Source: Diabrotica undecimpunctata
Lineage: Eukaryota; Arthropoda; Insecta; Coleoptera; Chrysomelidae
Length of the DNA: 64,000 nucleotides
Assembly (NCBI RefSeq): GCF_040954645.1
Contig: NC_092807.1
Location: forward strand, 49,359,991 to 49,423,990
Direction of reading: 5' to 3'
Below are positions 36,676-47,929 of the stretch, one piece after another. A program made the translations under genes and the position numbers. Numbering within the stretch: the stretch's first letter is position 1; every line of letters starts with the position of its first letter. The notes under the pieces are model-generated. The model had not been told where the DNA came from. It did no database searches and saw only the letters and a list, made by a program, of their open reading frames with translations.

Positions 36676-36677
<2 letters not shown>
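36247..36677. repeat. foldback element, 121-bp arms
   Basis: Arms 36247-36367 and 36557-36677 are near-perfect reverse complements around a 189-base AT-rich middle. TA tracts lie on both sides. Each arm contains GAAAGCTCGAG / CTTGATAATAATTGT, which resembles a hammerhead core with a changed CTGANGA box. No protein. Confidence 0.88.

Positions 36678-36678
<1 letters not shown>

Positions 36679-36750
<72 letters not shown>
36679..36750. repeat. (TA)n microsatellite
   Basis: About 70 bp of TA at the right edge of the foldback element. Confidence 0.95.
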
Positions 36751-36752
<2 letters not shown>

Positions 36753-36796
36753 AAAAGAATAATGCGAGTGAATAATAAAAGTAAAATGTAATGGCA

Positions 36797-37126
36797 TGTC
36801 TCGCAAAACAGAAAACCAAAAAAGGTATATCGATGGAAGGCAACCGTATAAACGTATTTCTGACTATTGGTCGTCTTCAGTACGGTGCAGCCAAGTTAGA
36901 AAAGGAGCATGTTAACTTGGGAAAGGATCACTAGAGGAGCAATGCGACCAATTTGTGGCATTAGAGTTAGAAGACCATTACGCATTGCTCCTCTAGTGAT
37001 CCTTTCCCACGTTAACATGCTCCTTTTCTAACTTGGCTGTACCGTACTAAAGACGACCAATAGTCAGAAATACGTATATACGGTTGCCTTCCATCGATAT
37101 ACCTTTTTTGGTTTTCTGTTTTGCAA

Positions 37127-37130
<4 letters not shown>
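36797..37130. repeat. palindrome, 150-bp arms
   Basis: 36797-36946 and 36981-37130 are reverse complements with only a few mismatches, separated by 34 bases. The right arm runs straight into a TA tract. No ORF. It may be an inverted duplication of one end of a Penelope-type element, since the Penelope fragment at 37185 follows. Confidence 0.9.

Positions 37131-37184
<54 letters not shown>
37131..37184. repeat. (TA)n microsatellite
   Basis: About 54 bp of TA between the palindrome and the Penelope fragment. Confidence 0.95.
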
Positions 37185-37185
<1 letters not shown>

Positions 37186-37850
37186 GAGGTCTTAGTCTCC
37201 CGATCCCCCAGACACTACCACATTTATCACTAACCAATACATTACTACTACTGAGAACACAGGATGGTTTATTTATACCGTCAATAGTGACGTGGTTTGG
37301 TTGGAGGTTGGCGTGGGAGTTAGTATGGTGATAGGCGCGGGGATTGGCGCAGGGGTGCCAGTAGGATTTTGATTGGCGGGTACAGCGGACGATATTTTCT
37401 TTATGATAGGTCTCCATGTCGAAAGTAACCGTATGCTGTCATCTCTTTTATTTTTCAATTTCTATAGCTTAAGTGGATAGAAGCTATAGTTCTGGAGTTT
37501 TCAAAATCAATTTTGTAACCTGTATGAAGATTATGTTAATCTAGAGCTAAAATTGAATCGGAATAAGAGTTGGCATGCAAGTAACATGTACATGTACAAC
37601 AGTAATAAAGAGCAAGATTGGTATGGGTGGGTTTTCGATAAACAGGGTGATGAAAACCTTGGGATTGGTTTTTCTTTATGATAACGTTGAGAAACGGTAG
37701 GGATGAATCAATTTCCACCTCCATCGTGAACTGGATACTAGGATGTATACCATTCAGTTGGGTTTGAAAAGACATTACAGCATCCCTGCCATGGGGCCAA
37801 ATGTTTATTTTACATATTGGATTCAAGCGATCAAATGCCAAAAAAAAGTT
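37185..37850 (-). pseudogene. Penelope-like RT/endonuclease fragment
   Basis: RT thumb sequence on the minus strand: INIWPHGRDAVMSFQTQLNG, HPSIQFTMEVEIDSSLPFLN, HHPVYRKPTHTN. Then a deletion, and endonuclease remnants (HTGYKIDFENSRTIA, KNKRDDSIRLLSTWRP). The tail repeats the Pro/Arg-rich end of the copy at 15170 (SSVWGLGRLRPR versus GSVWGIGRLRPR), so both belong to one family. Stops and deletions. Confidence 0.8.
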
Positions 37851-37859
37851 ATGTTTGTC

Positions 37860-39685
37860 TGATGTCCTTTTATTGCATGATGCTACGTAAAACCTTCAAT
37901 TTGACTTGTTGCTACTCTTGTTGATATCACTATATGACATAAGACCGAAAGAGGCTTTAAGAACAAAAAATGTTTGACATATTTAATTATAAATTTATGT
38001 TCAACGATTTCCTCTTTTGATTAAAATAATATATCTGCCACTGAGTGTATAATACACAACATGGTATATTCATGGATTATATGTTCATATTCTGCATCTG
38101 TTTATTTCCAAAATAATTATTTAACAATAATCAGCATTAGCGGATATTAGTACACATAATAATCGATTAAACGCAGCACTAAATGCTCATGTATATTACC
38201 CATTTTTGTTAACTTTGGTATATCAACTAATTAATCGAATAAATAAAAATCAGCTTGTTTGAGTTAGATGCAAAAACGGAGTTGAATTGTTAATTGCGCA
38301 TTAATTATCGATGTGTATTAGTGAATGGAATTATTAATTTGGCCATTAGCCAAAACATATTTGAAATATTTTTATAGATAGTATTAGCGAGTATAAACGC
38401 ATACATAAACTGGGATTATTAGAGGTATTTTATATCCTACTTTTTTGACCATAGTGGAAGTTGCAGTTTTAAAGTTTTTTATTTGGCCTTAGGTACAAAA
38501 TCTACTTAGCCAGACAATTGATTGGATAGTAAAAACAACTAACTTTTATATTTCCTTTAAATTTATATCAGGCAATTTCCTATTTCGTTCATTCGCCCAA
38601 TTCCTTAACCTTCCCATTAAAAACATTATTGATGACTGTACAAAAAGGATTGAACAAGGACACATGCTTCACGCAAAGGTGCCCTTTATAGTGACTTTTT
38701 TTAGGAAATAATACAGGCAACAGTTAAAGGTAAATGACATATAAGAAAAGACAGTCGGACACTCACACCACTGCTTGGAAAATGTAGTTTAATTTTCCAT
38801 TTGGTACGTTTGAAAAACTCCCATAAAATCGATCTAATAGTTGGATTTCGACTACTTAAATAGAGAAGAAAAACAACATTCTGCGGAAGTATGATTTTTT
38901 GGTAGGAGATAGATTGAAATAAAAATGTTATGGCTTCTTGATTATACCGACATTGAAACATCCAGTGGTTAAGGTCATCAAAACTGCCATCACATTCACT
39001 TGTATCTGTTATCGAAACTGTATATCTTTTAAAGTTAAACCAATATTTGATAATAGATTCTGTGAAAATTGCTGAAAAAATTTGTTAACATAGTAATTAA
39101 TTGATTTTTAAGTGTTGAAAAATTATTTTACGGCTCTTTTCCAAACTAGAAGACTGGTCCTGCACAAAAGTTGGTGTTATATTCTTGTCTAATGGGCGGG
39201 AAATTGGGAGAAGAATCTCTTTAGGGGAAGATGGTTGATCATGTTTTGACGTAAAGTTAGATTTAGAAGAGGTATTACGGACAGGATGTTGTGCTGTGAA
39301 AGTTTTTAATGGGAGAAATTCTATAGCAGAATCAATTAATGGAGCAAATTTATTTTTATGTATGAGGCTAGAATAGGCCGAATTGATAATAATTTTTGTA
39401 GTTTCTTTAAAAAATATATTCAAATTATATTTAAACTTATAACTTAAAAGTTAATAACATGGAAAATAAATATAATATTGCAATTTTTAATAATAAACTT
39501 ATTTTAAGATAATCAACTCTGTCTTTAAGATAATGTAATGCTGTTTAGTACTTAGTGTTTAGCAGTCTTATTCTATATTGCACAGTAAAATATTCTGTTA
39601 CAGTTATGAAGTCCAGCTCACAGTCATATAGTTAAAATATTGTTTTTTGTAAGTTATGTTCTCCTACATCTTTGATAATTATGTA
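37860..39685. other. intronic, no recognised gene
   Basis: About 1.8 kb AT-rich. An open frame on the minus strand at 39097-39423 (108 codons, Ser/Pro/Lys-rich) has no family I recognise and may be chance. No strong repeats seen. Confidence 0.5.
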
Positions 39686-39689
39686 GGTA

Positions 39690-40587
39690 CACTTCCCGTC
39701 ATATAAAACTGGTACACTTTTTTTTCCCAATGTAAACCTGGGTTCAGACTGGATACAGTGGTTCGTGAATTAATTCGCTGTTGCCATCACAGATAACGGA
39801 ATTGCACTAAATCTAATTAAAAAAAAATAAAGTTATTATTAGATAGGTATTATTTTTATCATTAACAATAAAAAACCGTATTTAATAAATTTAATAACCA
39901 GAGATAGGGTTCAGCTAATATCCAAAATATTTGAAGGATCTTTAAACCTAGATTATGGGCACAGGGAACATTGGAACGCATCTACTGTATCTAATTCTAA
40001 TTTTTTACTTCAATTACCTAGCGAACACGAACTGTATTTTGTATCAATAAGTTTAGTCACAGGCCAACTACCAAAATTAATTTATTATTTATTATATGAA
40101 CGATAACATTAACAAAAACTAACATTATACTTTATCCAACGTAGATTATAAAGTGACAGATCCAATACCTCACTGTAATGTTTTATTATAATAATTTAAA
40201 GTTATGTCTAGATTGATTTTATCTATCACTATATTTGAATTGAAATATTTTCATAAATTATAATAAAATACAAATCAAGGTATGAGTACTTAATTGAGAT
40301 AATGAAAAATTACAAAATTAATATGAGAATTTTTTAGGATTGCATGTTTAAACAAATTTAATGTGACTGACGGATCGAGAATGCTCGATGTTTTAGTTTT
40401 TAGAATACTCAAAACTGGCGGTCTGTCACAGAGCCCTGCTTTTAGCTGATTTCATATAATATTTTCGTTGAACTGGCAACAGTGCCCTAGAAATTAGAAT
40501 GACACATGTGACAAGATCAACTTACACAACTTGAAAAACATGATTTTCGGTAATAAGAGTTGTACCAGTTTTTTATGACGCGAACGG
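39690..40587. mobile_element. Tc1/mariner-type MITE family M, copy 2
   Basis: 898 bp, flanked by TA. Same ends and much of the interior as 29788-30702 (shared GATAGGGTTCAGCTAATATCC and CAACAGTGCCCTAGAAATTAG). Small indels distinguish the copies. Confidence 0.85.
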
Positions 40588-40698
40588 TACATACGTTATA
40601 AAAATTTGTATTTAAAAAAATCCTTTATAAAAAGGGATATTGACTTAAAAAAGAACCCTTTAGAGTTACATCACAGACCGTTTTTCCCTCTTTCTGAA

Positions 40699-40754
40699 GA
40701 CACACACACACACACACAAAACGTTTTCGAACCAACAAGTAGGTACATCATCAG
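40699..40754 (-). ncRNA. weak hammerhead-like core next to (CA)n
   Basis: Minus strand: CTGATGA (40748-40754), a weak hairpin with ACC / GGT, then GAAAACG (40722-40728), followed by a (TG)n run. The core boxes are exact but stem II is short, so activity is doubtful. Related to the copy at 61974 (both precede a TCCTTTATAAAAAGG sequence). Confidence 0.45.
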
Positions 40755-40872
40755 TGCTGTTAGCAGGTATACATGAATGAAAACACTAACTATGTGGTAC
40801 AAACCCAGATTTACTTCATGGCAACGTAAAACTTTCCACTGGGTTGCTGGCTCTAAGCCAACGGCTCAGGTT

Positions 40873-41830
40873 CATCATGGTCCAGCCTCAAGAGTCCACT
40901 GCTGAACATAGGCCTCTTCCTCATTTCTCCCGGGGTTTCAAACCCCGTCTATCTTGCGGCGCTCTTATCCAGTTTTTATTGAGTCTTCTTAAATCGTCAG
41001 TCCATCTTGTAGGTGGTCGACCGACGCTTCTCTTGTCTTCCCTTGGCCTCCATTCCAATAACCTCTTTGTCCATCGCCCATCTGTCATTCTGGCTATGTG
41101 TCCTGCCCATCTCCATTTTAGTCTGGCTATCTTCTCGACGATGTCAGTTACTCCGGTTCTTCTCCTGATGTCTTGTTGGTTATTCTGTCTCGCAGAGTAA
41201 TTCCTAACATGGACCGCTCCATTCTTCTCTGCGTGACTCTCAGTTTGGTAGCTGCTGCTTTTGTTAAGGTAAGTGTTTCTGCTCCATACGTCAAGACTGG
41301 GAGGACGCACTGATCATATACCTTTCTCTTTAGGCATGTGGGCAACTCACTTTTAAAAGTTTCTCTCAGTTTTCCAAATGATGCCGACCCAAGACCGATT
41401 CTTCTCTTCAGTTCATGAGTCTGGTTATCCCTGCCAATCATAATTTCATGTCCCAGGTATTTATATCTATCTACGAGTTCTATTTCTTTCCCACCAATAC
41501 TGATGTTCTGGTTGGGTACCAAATTGGTCATAATTTTTGTTTTCGAGATATTTATATTTAAACCTACATTTTCTGTAGCCACAACGAGTTCCTGTACCAT
41601 CTCTCTTGCCATACCTAGATCTTCAGCTATTATAAGTATATCATCGGCGAAACGTAAGTTGTTTAGATATTCTCCATCTATTTTTATTCCCTTTGTCATC
41701 CAATCCAAATTCTTAAAAGCATGTTCTAGTACCGTATTAAAAAGTTTAGGTGACATTGGGTCTCCTTGTCTAACCCCCCGTTCTAGTTTTATGCGATTAC
41801 TGTTAGTATGTAATCTGACAGTGACATTTC
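40873..41830 (-). pseudogene. RTE LINE, copy 2
   Basis: Same family as 26384-27238 but longer at its 5' end: GVRQGDPMSPKLFNTVLEHA, LRFADDILIIAEDLGMAREM with the intact FADD, YKYLGHEIMIGRD, CVLPVLTYGAETLTLTKAA, MERSMLGITLRDRI, a frame break near 41170, RRTGVTDIVEKIARLKWRW and PPTRWTDDLRRLNKNW. 5'-truncated within the RT. Fingers and endonuclease missing. Confidence 0.88.
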
Positions 41831-41970
41831 ACCCTAAAAGGGATATTCACTTCAGAACGGCTATTTACAGACGCTCTGAACGTGAAAATAAATATTTCCT
41901 GTCTTGGTAGAAGCAACTCTAACATGGCTTTGTATGGACGCAAATAGCGACATCTGATAATAATTCTGTA

Positions 41971-42265
41971 AACTAATTTTTCGAAACTAAATTCAGATTT
42001 CTGCTTTAATTTATGCCTTCTAAAAATTGCAAGGCAAAACAGACGTTGATACAGATGTTATTAGAGACATGGGGAATCTAAAATTGCATTCTACAACATA
42101 TACATATGCATAAAAGGATTTTTGCTTAGTTAAGGAGATATGTTATATAATGCAATTTTGGATTCCCCATGTCTCTAACATCTTTATCAACGTCTGTTTT
42201 GCCTTGCAATTCTTAGAAGGCACAGATTAAAGCAGAAATCTGAATTTGGTTTCGAAAAATTAGTT
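41971..42265. repeat. palindrome, about 130-bp arms
   Basis: 41971-42100 pairs with 42139-42265 (few mismatches) around a 38-base loop. No ORF. It lies immediately upstream of a LINE RT fragment that begins in the last arm. Confidence 0.85.
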
Positions 42266-42269
42266 GACG

Positions 42270-42494
42270 GATTTAGTATGATAGAAATTATTAAAGCTTT
42301 ATACAAAAACAACAGCAAAAAGGTAAGAATACATAAACAAGAATCGTCCGCATTCGAGGCAAAAATAAAATTAAAACAACGATATTTACTTAATCCACTA
42401 TTGTTCTTATTAATTTTAGATTATGCAATAAAAAAATGTAAGAAGAAATACAAAAATATGCTAGTGGGAAAATGAAGTATGATGTTATTCTACA
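42270..42494 (+). pseudogene. LINE RT fragment, part 1
   Basis: MIEIIKALYKNNSKKVRI, then LKQRYLLNPLLFLLILDYAI (variant of the RQG..LSP.LF palm block). Interrupted at YDVIL by the hAT element at 42495; resumes at 44768. Confidence 0.65.
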
Positions 42495-44767
42495 CAGGGG
42501 TTCCCAAACTGAAGGGCGTTAACACATGTCAGGAGGGGGGGGGGGTACGAGACGAGTCGAAAATTAAATTAAATATAGGTGGTCTTTTTAAAATTCTACA
42601 TTAACCATGATGTTAAAAAAATTAAAACAAGCCACTGTAACATCAGACTTTACACATAAATTTGCTGCGTCCCTTCTTCCGTTTCGCCACCAGACGCAGG
42701 ACAGCTAACCGCAGCTAATCAATTGTGACTCAGTGTTTGAGATACCTCGGCCTAACTTGCATGTATTTTGCATTATAAAAGTAAACTTTTAATGTGTGTT
42801 GTGACATTTTAATTGTTATAGTTGACTTTCATTGATTTCGTTAATTTGAGTGAGAGAAGTTATTGTAGTCAAGATGAGCTCAGCAAAGAAACGCAAGTAT
42901 AATGATGATTTAATATCCAATATGGGTTTATTTGTATGCGTAAAGGTAATGTCGAACATCCTCAGTGAGTAATTTGCTATGAAGTATTAAGCAATGATGC
43001 AATGAGACATAATTGTCTTAAAAGACATTTGTCATCCAAACGTAACTCTTTTCAGGACAAACCAAAGAATTTTTTTGCTACAAAATCTAAAAATTTAAAA
43101 CGCATGAAGTTTAATAGTACTGGTTCTATAGCTCAGTCATCTAAAAAAGTGCTTGAATCTTCATATGAGCTTCAAGCAGCTGATATTATTCTTGGAACGC
43201 AGAGTAAGCAAAAGTTATCTCAAATACCTCTTTCTAACAATACTCCAAAACGTCACATGAATGCTATGGCCGAAGCCTTATGATTGCCATGATATAATAT
43301 GCCATTTTTGGCTATTCAGCTAGACGACAGTACAGACATAGCACAATGTTCTCAGTTAATTGTTTATGTTCGGTATATTAAAAACGAAAGAATAAAAGAT
43401 AAACTACTCTTTTCTACAGAGTTGGAGACCACGACAAAAGCTATTGATGTTATGAAAGGAGTGTCAGATTTTTTTGACAAACATGAACTCTCTTGGCAAA
43501 AGCTTATCGGTGTATGTACGGATGGCGTGCCTTCTATGCTTCGTTTCTCTCAGAAGTTGTACAATTAGTAAGAGAGAAAAATGCTGATATGACTGGGGTA
43601 CATTGTGTTATACATCGACAAGCCTTGGTAGCAAAAACTCTTTCAAATGAACTGAATGCTGTATTATAGTTTTGTATTAAAGTAGTGAATTACATAAAAA
43701 ACAGTTCTTTGAATACTCGACTGTTTAAAACTCTTTGTGAAGATTATGAAGTAATTACAAAACACTGCTATTTCATACAGAAGTACGATGGATCTCAAAA
43801 GAAAACATGTTCGCAAGATTCGCAAGATTATTTGACCTTCGAGATCAAGTAATCACCTTCTTGGAACAGAAAAAGCAAAATGAACTAAGCGTAGCTTTAC
43901 AAAACATTGTACTCAAGTAATACTGGCTTATCAGTCAGACATCTTTGACTTGATGAACAACATGAACCTAAAACTGCAGGGTGGAGACCCAAATATAGTT
44001 ACTCATCGTGATTCGATTAAGATGTATATTGAGAAATTGCAACTTTGGAGGCGTAAAATATCAGCAAACCCCTGCAATTATTTGAGTTTTCCTAAAGTAG
44101 AGTCAATTTCAGAAGAAACACGCTTCAGGGATATTTATGAAGGATCCAAGTTTGAAAATCCAAATATCAAACCATTTGAGTAGCCTAATTGAAGAGTTAC
44201 AAAATAACTTCCCAAACACTTGTGAAGATAGTATTGACCCATTCCATGTCAACATAGACTCCCTGCTTTAATCACTTCAAAAAGATGCTTTGCAAATAAT
44301 ACATGATTCTTCTGCCAAATACAACTTTGATGTAATGGACAAACCTTCATTTTGGTAAAAATATTTCAAACTGTATCGTGGTCTATCACGGGAAGCACTT
44401 CGTTTATATTTGTTTTTTCAGAAATTGTTTGTCCGAAATAGCATTTTCAACACTTGTGACAATTAAAACAAATTATCGGAATAAACTCGATGCTACTAGT
44501 GACTTTATGCGCTTACTAAAACTCAGGCACATCTATCTCACTAACCAATCTAATCTATATTTCATTTATTAATAATTTTTGTATTTTATAAAAACTGATA
44601 TTATTGTATCTTATGGCAGTATACATAAATGTTTTGTTTTCTATGTAATACTTATTTGTTTTTGTTTTGTTTCTTTTCCCATACAATATATTGTTAAGGG
44701 TGTGGGGCACGAGAAACTTTCATTTGAACAAAAGAGGGCGTGGTCCAAAAAAGTTTGGGAAGCCCTG
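42495..44767 (+). mobile_element. hAT transposon, ZBED type
   Basis: Ends CAGGGGTTCCCAAACT and (reverse complement) CAGGGCTTCCCAAACT form a 16-bp inverted repeat with one mismatch. Flanks TTCTACAC / TTCTACAA fit the 8-bp duplication of hAT elements with one difference. It contains a broken BED-finger transposase gene and splits a LINE RT. Confidence 0.88.
42874..44350 (+). pseudogene. hAT transposase, ZBED5-like
   Basis: ATG at 42874 starts MSSAKKRKYNDD. A BED-finger region follows with ICYEVLSNDAMRHNCLKRHL; the codon expected for its first Cys-containing block is a stop (TGAGTAATT, about 42967). Then SSYELQAADIILGTQSKQK, LAIQLDDSTDIAQCSQLIVY (first catalytic Asp region), VGVCTDG-type box LIGVCTDGVPSMLRF (second), THCMIHRQALA-like VHCVIHRQALVAKTL in another frame, and late blocks KMYIEKLQLWRRKIS. 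Several frameshifts. The dimerisation end appears near 44380-44560 (NCLSEIAFSTLVTIKTNYRN). Confidence 0.8.
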
Positions 44768-45560
44768 TTCTACAAGAACTGCTATTTGCTGACGATATAT
44801 GGTCCTAGTAACTAAATCGATAGAAAAATTGCAAGTTGTAAATATATTTATAAATGGGCTAAGAGTGACAAAATTAACTCAATAGTAATGGCAAGTTAAA
44901 AAAAGAAACATGAAATTACTATAAAAGGTAAATAATTAGAAAAAGTTAGCAGCTATAAATATCTAGGTGCAGCTATTGAACAAAATGGAAAGATAGATGA
45001 ACAAGTAAACCAAAAAATTGGGAAAGCAGGAAAAATTTTAAATACATTAAGGTCAACGTTCTTGGGCAAATAAAGAAATACCTAGGAAAATAAAAACTCA
45101 AGTATTATATATATATATATATAAATAAAGTAGTGAGACCCTTAATAATTTATGGAAATGAGTCGTCGGTGTGGCGAGTCCGCTAATAAATAACAACAAT
45201 AGCCAAATTACAGCTTGAGATTGTTACGAAATATTAAAGGAATCACAAGAAGAGATTGGATACGAAACACGGCGAAAATAGCATATTTAGAAGTGAAACT
45301 AATAGGAACAGTTTTATAAGTGGGGGCAACTAGGATGACTCAATCTATAACAAAATAAATAACGACAGACCAAAAAAAAATATAAGAAGTCAGGGCAAAG
45401 AAAAACGTGTGACAAAAATTGGCCACATTGCGATTAAGATGGGATAAAAAAGTTATACACAGGGCAGAAAACCAAGGAATAGTATGAAAAGAGATTAGAC
45501 ATTTGGCAGAAGAAAAATCAAGAGAAACATTACAATAAAAATAATAATAATAAAAAAATC
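44768..45560 (+). pseudogene. LINE RT fragment, part 2
   Basis: Continues the LINE after the hAT element: LLFADDIW-type palm (read across a frame change), VVNIFINGLRVTKL, KKHEITIKGK, SSYKYLGAAIEQNGKIDEQV and KAGKILNTLRSTFLG, then a decayed thumb (LRLLRNIKGITRRDWIRN). RTE-like by the YKYLGa.i..nG.id motif. Heavily stopped. Confidence 0.68.
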
Positions 45561-45619
45561 GATCATATCTTAATAGCAAAAATTTGTTTAAGGCATTAAA
45601 TACGTACGCCTGTTCCGCG

Positions 45620-46700
45620 GTGAGCTACTCATTTGGTATTATATAGTGGTCAAAAACGGATAAAGAGAGTTCTCGGCGGAAAGTAAAAACACTTCTCACA
45701 AAGATGAAAACACTATCCACGCAGTACAGTAGAGAGAATAACATTACCGCTGTATAAAGAGGAAGGAGGACTTATGGACATAGATGAGCAACTGCATAAA
45801 AAGGTTGATAATTTAAGAACTTATTTTCAGGTGCAGGCTGAGACACCTACCGTACATCCAGCAATTTGCGCAGTAAATGATACAACGCCACTTCAACTGA
45901 GGGAACAAGAAATTCGCATAAACCACCTAACTAAGTAAGAAAAAATTCACACCTGGATAAGTAAACCTCTGCATAGGAGACATCTCAATGAGATCAGCCA
46001 AGAATATGTCGACAATACAGCGTCGAACTATTGGTTGACATCAGGAAAGATGTTTCCTGAGACTGAGGGCTTTCTACTTGCCATTCAGGATCAGGTTATT
46101 CCAACAAAAAATTACCTGAAATATATTGTTAATATCCTTAAGTCCAAAATTACAAATGCCCATATGGATGCCAATCCCAAGAAACCATCCAACATCTTAC
46201 CGGAGGGTGTCAGGCTGTCAGGCGTATGTCGGAACTGATTATAAGGAACGCCATAACTCAATAGGAAAGATTATCCACCAAGAACTAGCTGACAAACTGG
46301 GACTTCTCCAAACCGACCATCTTCCTTATTATTAATACATCCCTGACAGAATTCTTGAAAATGACCACTACAAGCTATACTGGGGACGCACTGTGCTCAC
46401 AGACCTACCAGTGGCACATAATAGACCGGATCTCATACTAGTTAATCGACTTACTAGGCAAACTTATTAATCTGGCGATACCCAACACCAATAATTTGCG
46501 TTAAATACAACGACAAGATCGCGAAGCAAAGACATCTAGAAATACAAATTAGGAGACAATGGAGAATGGATAGTACCCAGACAGTACCTATTATTCTATC
46601 TACCACTGGTGTTATTCCCAAAAACTTCCTATAGAACATAAAACAACTGGGTCTAAATAAACATCTCGTACTTGTACTCCTGTACTCCTCGCGACGTCCA
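45620..46700 (+). pseudogene. R2-like LINE, C-terminal zinc finger and restriction-like endonuclease
   Basis: Plus-strand blocks: EEGGLMDIDEQLHKKVDNLR, HTWISKPLHRRHLNEISQEY, YWLTSGKMFPETEGFLLAIQ, then in a shifted frame CPYGCQSQETIQHLTGGC (CCHC), TDYKERHNSIGKIIHQELAD and VAHNRPDLILVN. The CCHC followed by RPD is the C-terminal end of LINEs that use a restriction-like endonuclease (R2/R4-type). RT is not preserved upstream. Frameshifts and stops. Confidence 0.75.
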
Positions 46701-46904
46701 GATGCGTACGAAAATTTTTGGGAGATACTCCAGCGTACTAAGTCACCTAGGGCTCGATAACATGGAAAAAGTCCCACCAGAGCTTAATCCTTTTGATACC
46801 GTTGGTATCTGGAATAAGTGAAATTTCTCCTTAGAGAAAGTGTGAGCCTTATGGCTAAATCTGGAAACACCAGTATAAATATAGTAAACTATAAATATAT
46901 ATAC

Positions 46905-47128
46905 ACATCGGTTTAGAACGTCTTTCGACGTTGTTCGATACCTAAACACCATCTCTTCCTATCTTCGCAGTCGTTTGTTGTTAAATTTCTTTCGCTCATG
47001 GACTTGTTTACACCGTGTTGCCATTCTAATCTGGGTCTTCCTCTTTTCCGTCGACCTATCGGTTGCCATTCTATTACTTTTTTGGGGAGTCTTGATGCTG
47101 ACATCCGTTGAACATATATCACGCACAA
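46905..47128 (-). pseudogene. LINE C-terminal scrap (RTE-like)
   Basis: VQRMSASRLPKKVIEWQPIG, RRKRGRPRLEW, SERNLTTNDCEDRKRW. The GRRKRGRPR block is the C-terminal tail also present in the RT frame at 48386, though the two differ. Short 3' relic. Confidence 0.72.
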
Positions 47129-47275
47129 ACTATAAATAAACTGTAAATATTCTAAGTGTTGTAATGAATTTAGAAATATAGTTAAACTAACCCTACACCT
47201 AACGGTACTTTGGATTTACAAATTAAAGTAAAATAAAAATATATTTAAAAAAATATCATAAAAGCAATGACTCAC

Positions 47276-47477
47276 GTAAAATCGCAGTAGGCCGATCCCT
47301 TTTCTTCATCTAACGAAACTGTAAGTTTGATTTTAGAGCCGTCATCCATAAAGTCTTCTGCCTCCAATTGGGATTTACCAATTCTTGATTTTGCTTCTTT
47401 AGCAACATGTTTTAACATATCTCTTACAGCTACCTCCGCGTTGTTTTGAATGTGACCCATATATGCTTGAACAACGT
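47276..47477 (-). CDS. OPLAH: 5-oxoprolinase, internal exon 2 of 4 seen
   Basis: 202 bp: two bases finish the Asp codon begun in the previous exon (YGL-D-VVQAYMGH), 66 codons, then two bases of a Thr codon. Contains VVQAYMGHIQNNAEVAVRDM and EDFMDDGSKIKL, SAYCDF. Acceptor ...TGTTGCAG (47478-47480 is CAG), donor AC-GTGAGT. No stop or frameshift. Conserved 5-oxoprolinase segment VVQAYMGHIQ.NAE.AVRDML. Confidence 0.95.
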
Positions 47478-47929
47478 CTGCAACAAAAATATACGGTTTT
47501 GTTTGAAAGTCTATATAGATAATCAACAATACTTCGCAATGATAAATCATTATTAAATAATTTACCCGGTTCTTTACGTTGACGTTAAGGCGTTGGAATG
47601 TTTTTCGAATACTCCTCAAAATTTTTAAAATATCAAAAAGCCTAAACAAAGCCTCGGAGCTTTAGATGGATTATCAAGTAAACAAAGTAAACTAAGAAAA
47701 AGGTTAATTAATATTGGTACATGTACAGGGAACATATGTACAGGGAATTAAACAAAATACTGATATCACGCTCCTTATATAGAACAAATGGACTTTACAA
47801 TACTAATTGCAATAAACAAATAAGTAACCGTTACTGATATCATGGAAAATTACATACATATATTATTGGGGTATCCAAAGATTAAAGAGCGGCTAGGAAA
47901 ATATTAATACTGATAAAAAAATTTCAGAC

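Larger units (their letters stand above)
23887..47275 (-). other. OPLAH: OPLAH intron (23.4 kb)
   Basis: Largest intron seen. It contains at least twelve distinguishable mobile-element insertions, several nested, yet keeps GT (47274-47275) and AG (23887-23888) ends. Confidence 0.9.

Noticed and set aside
39097..39423. 108-codon minus-strand frame
   Set aside because: Low-complexity Ser/Lys-rich, no homologous family recognised, no supporting structure.
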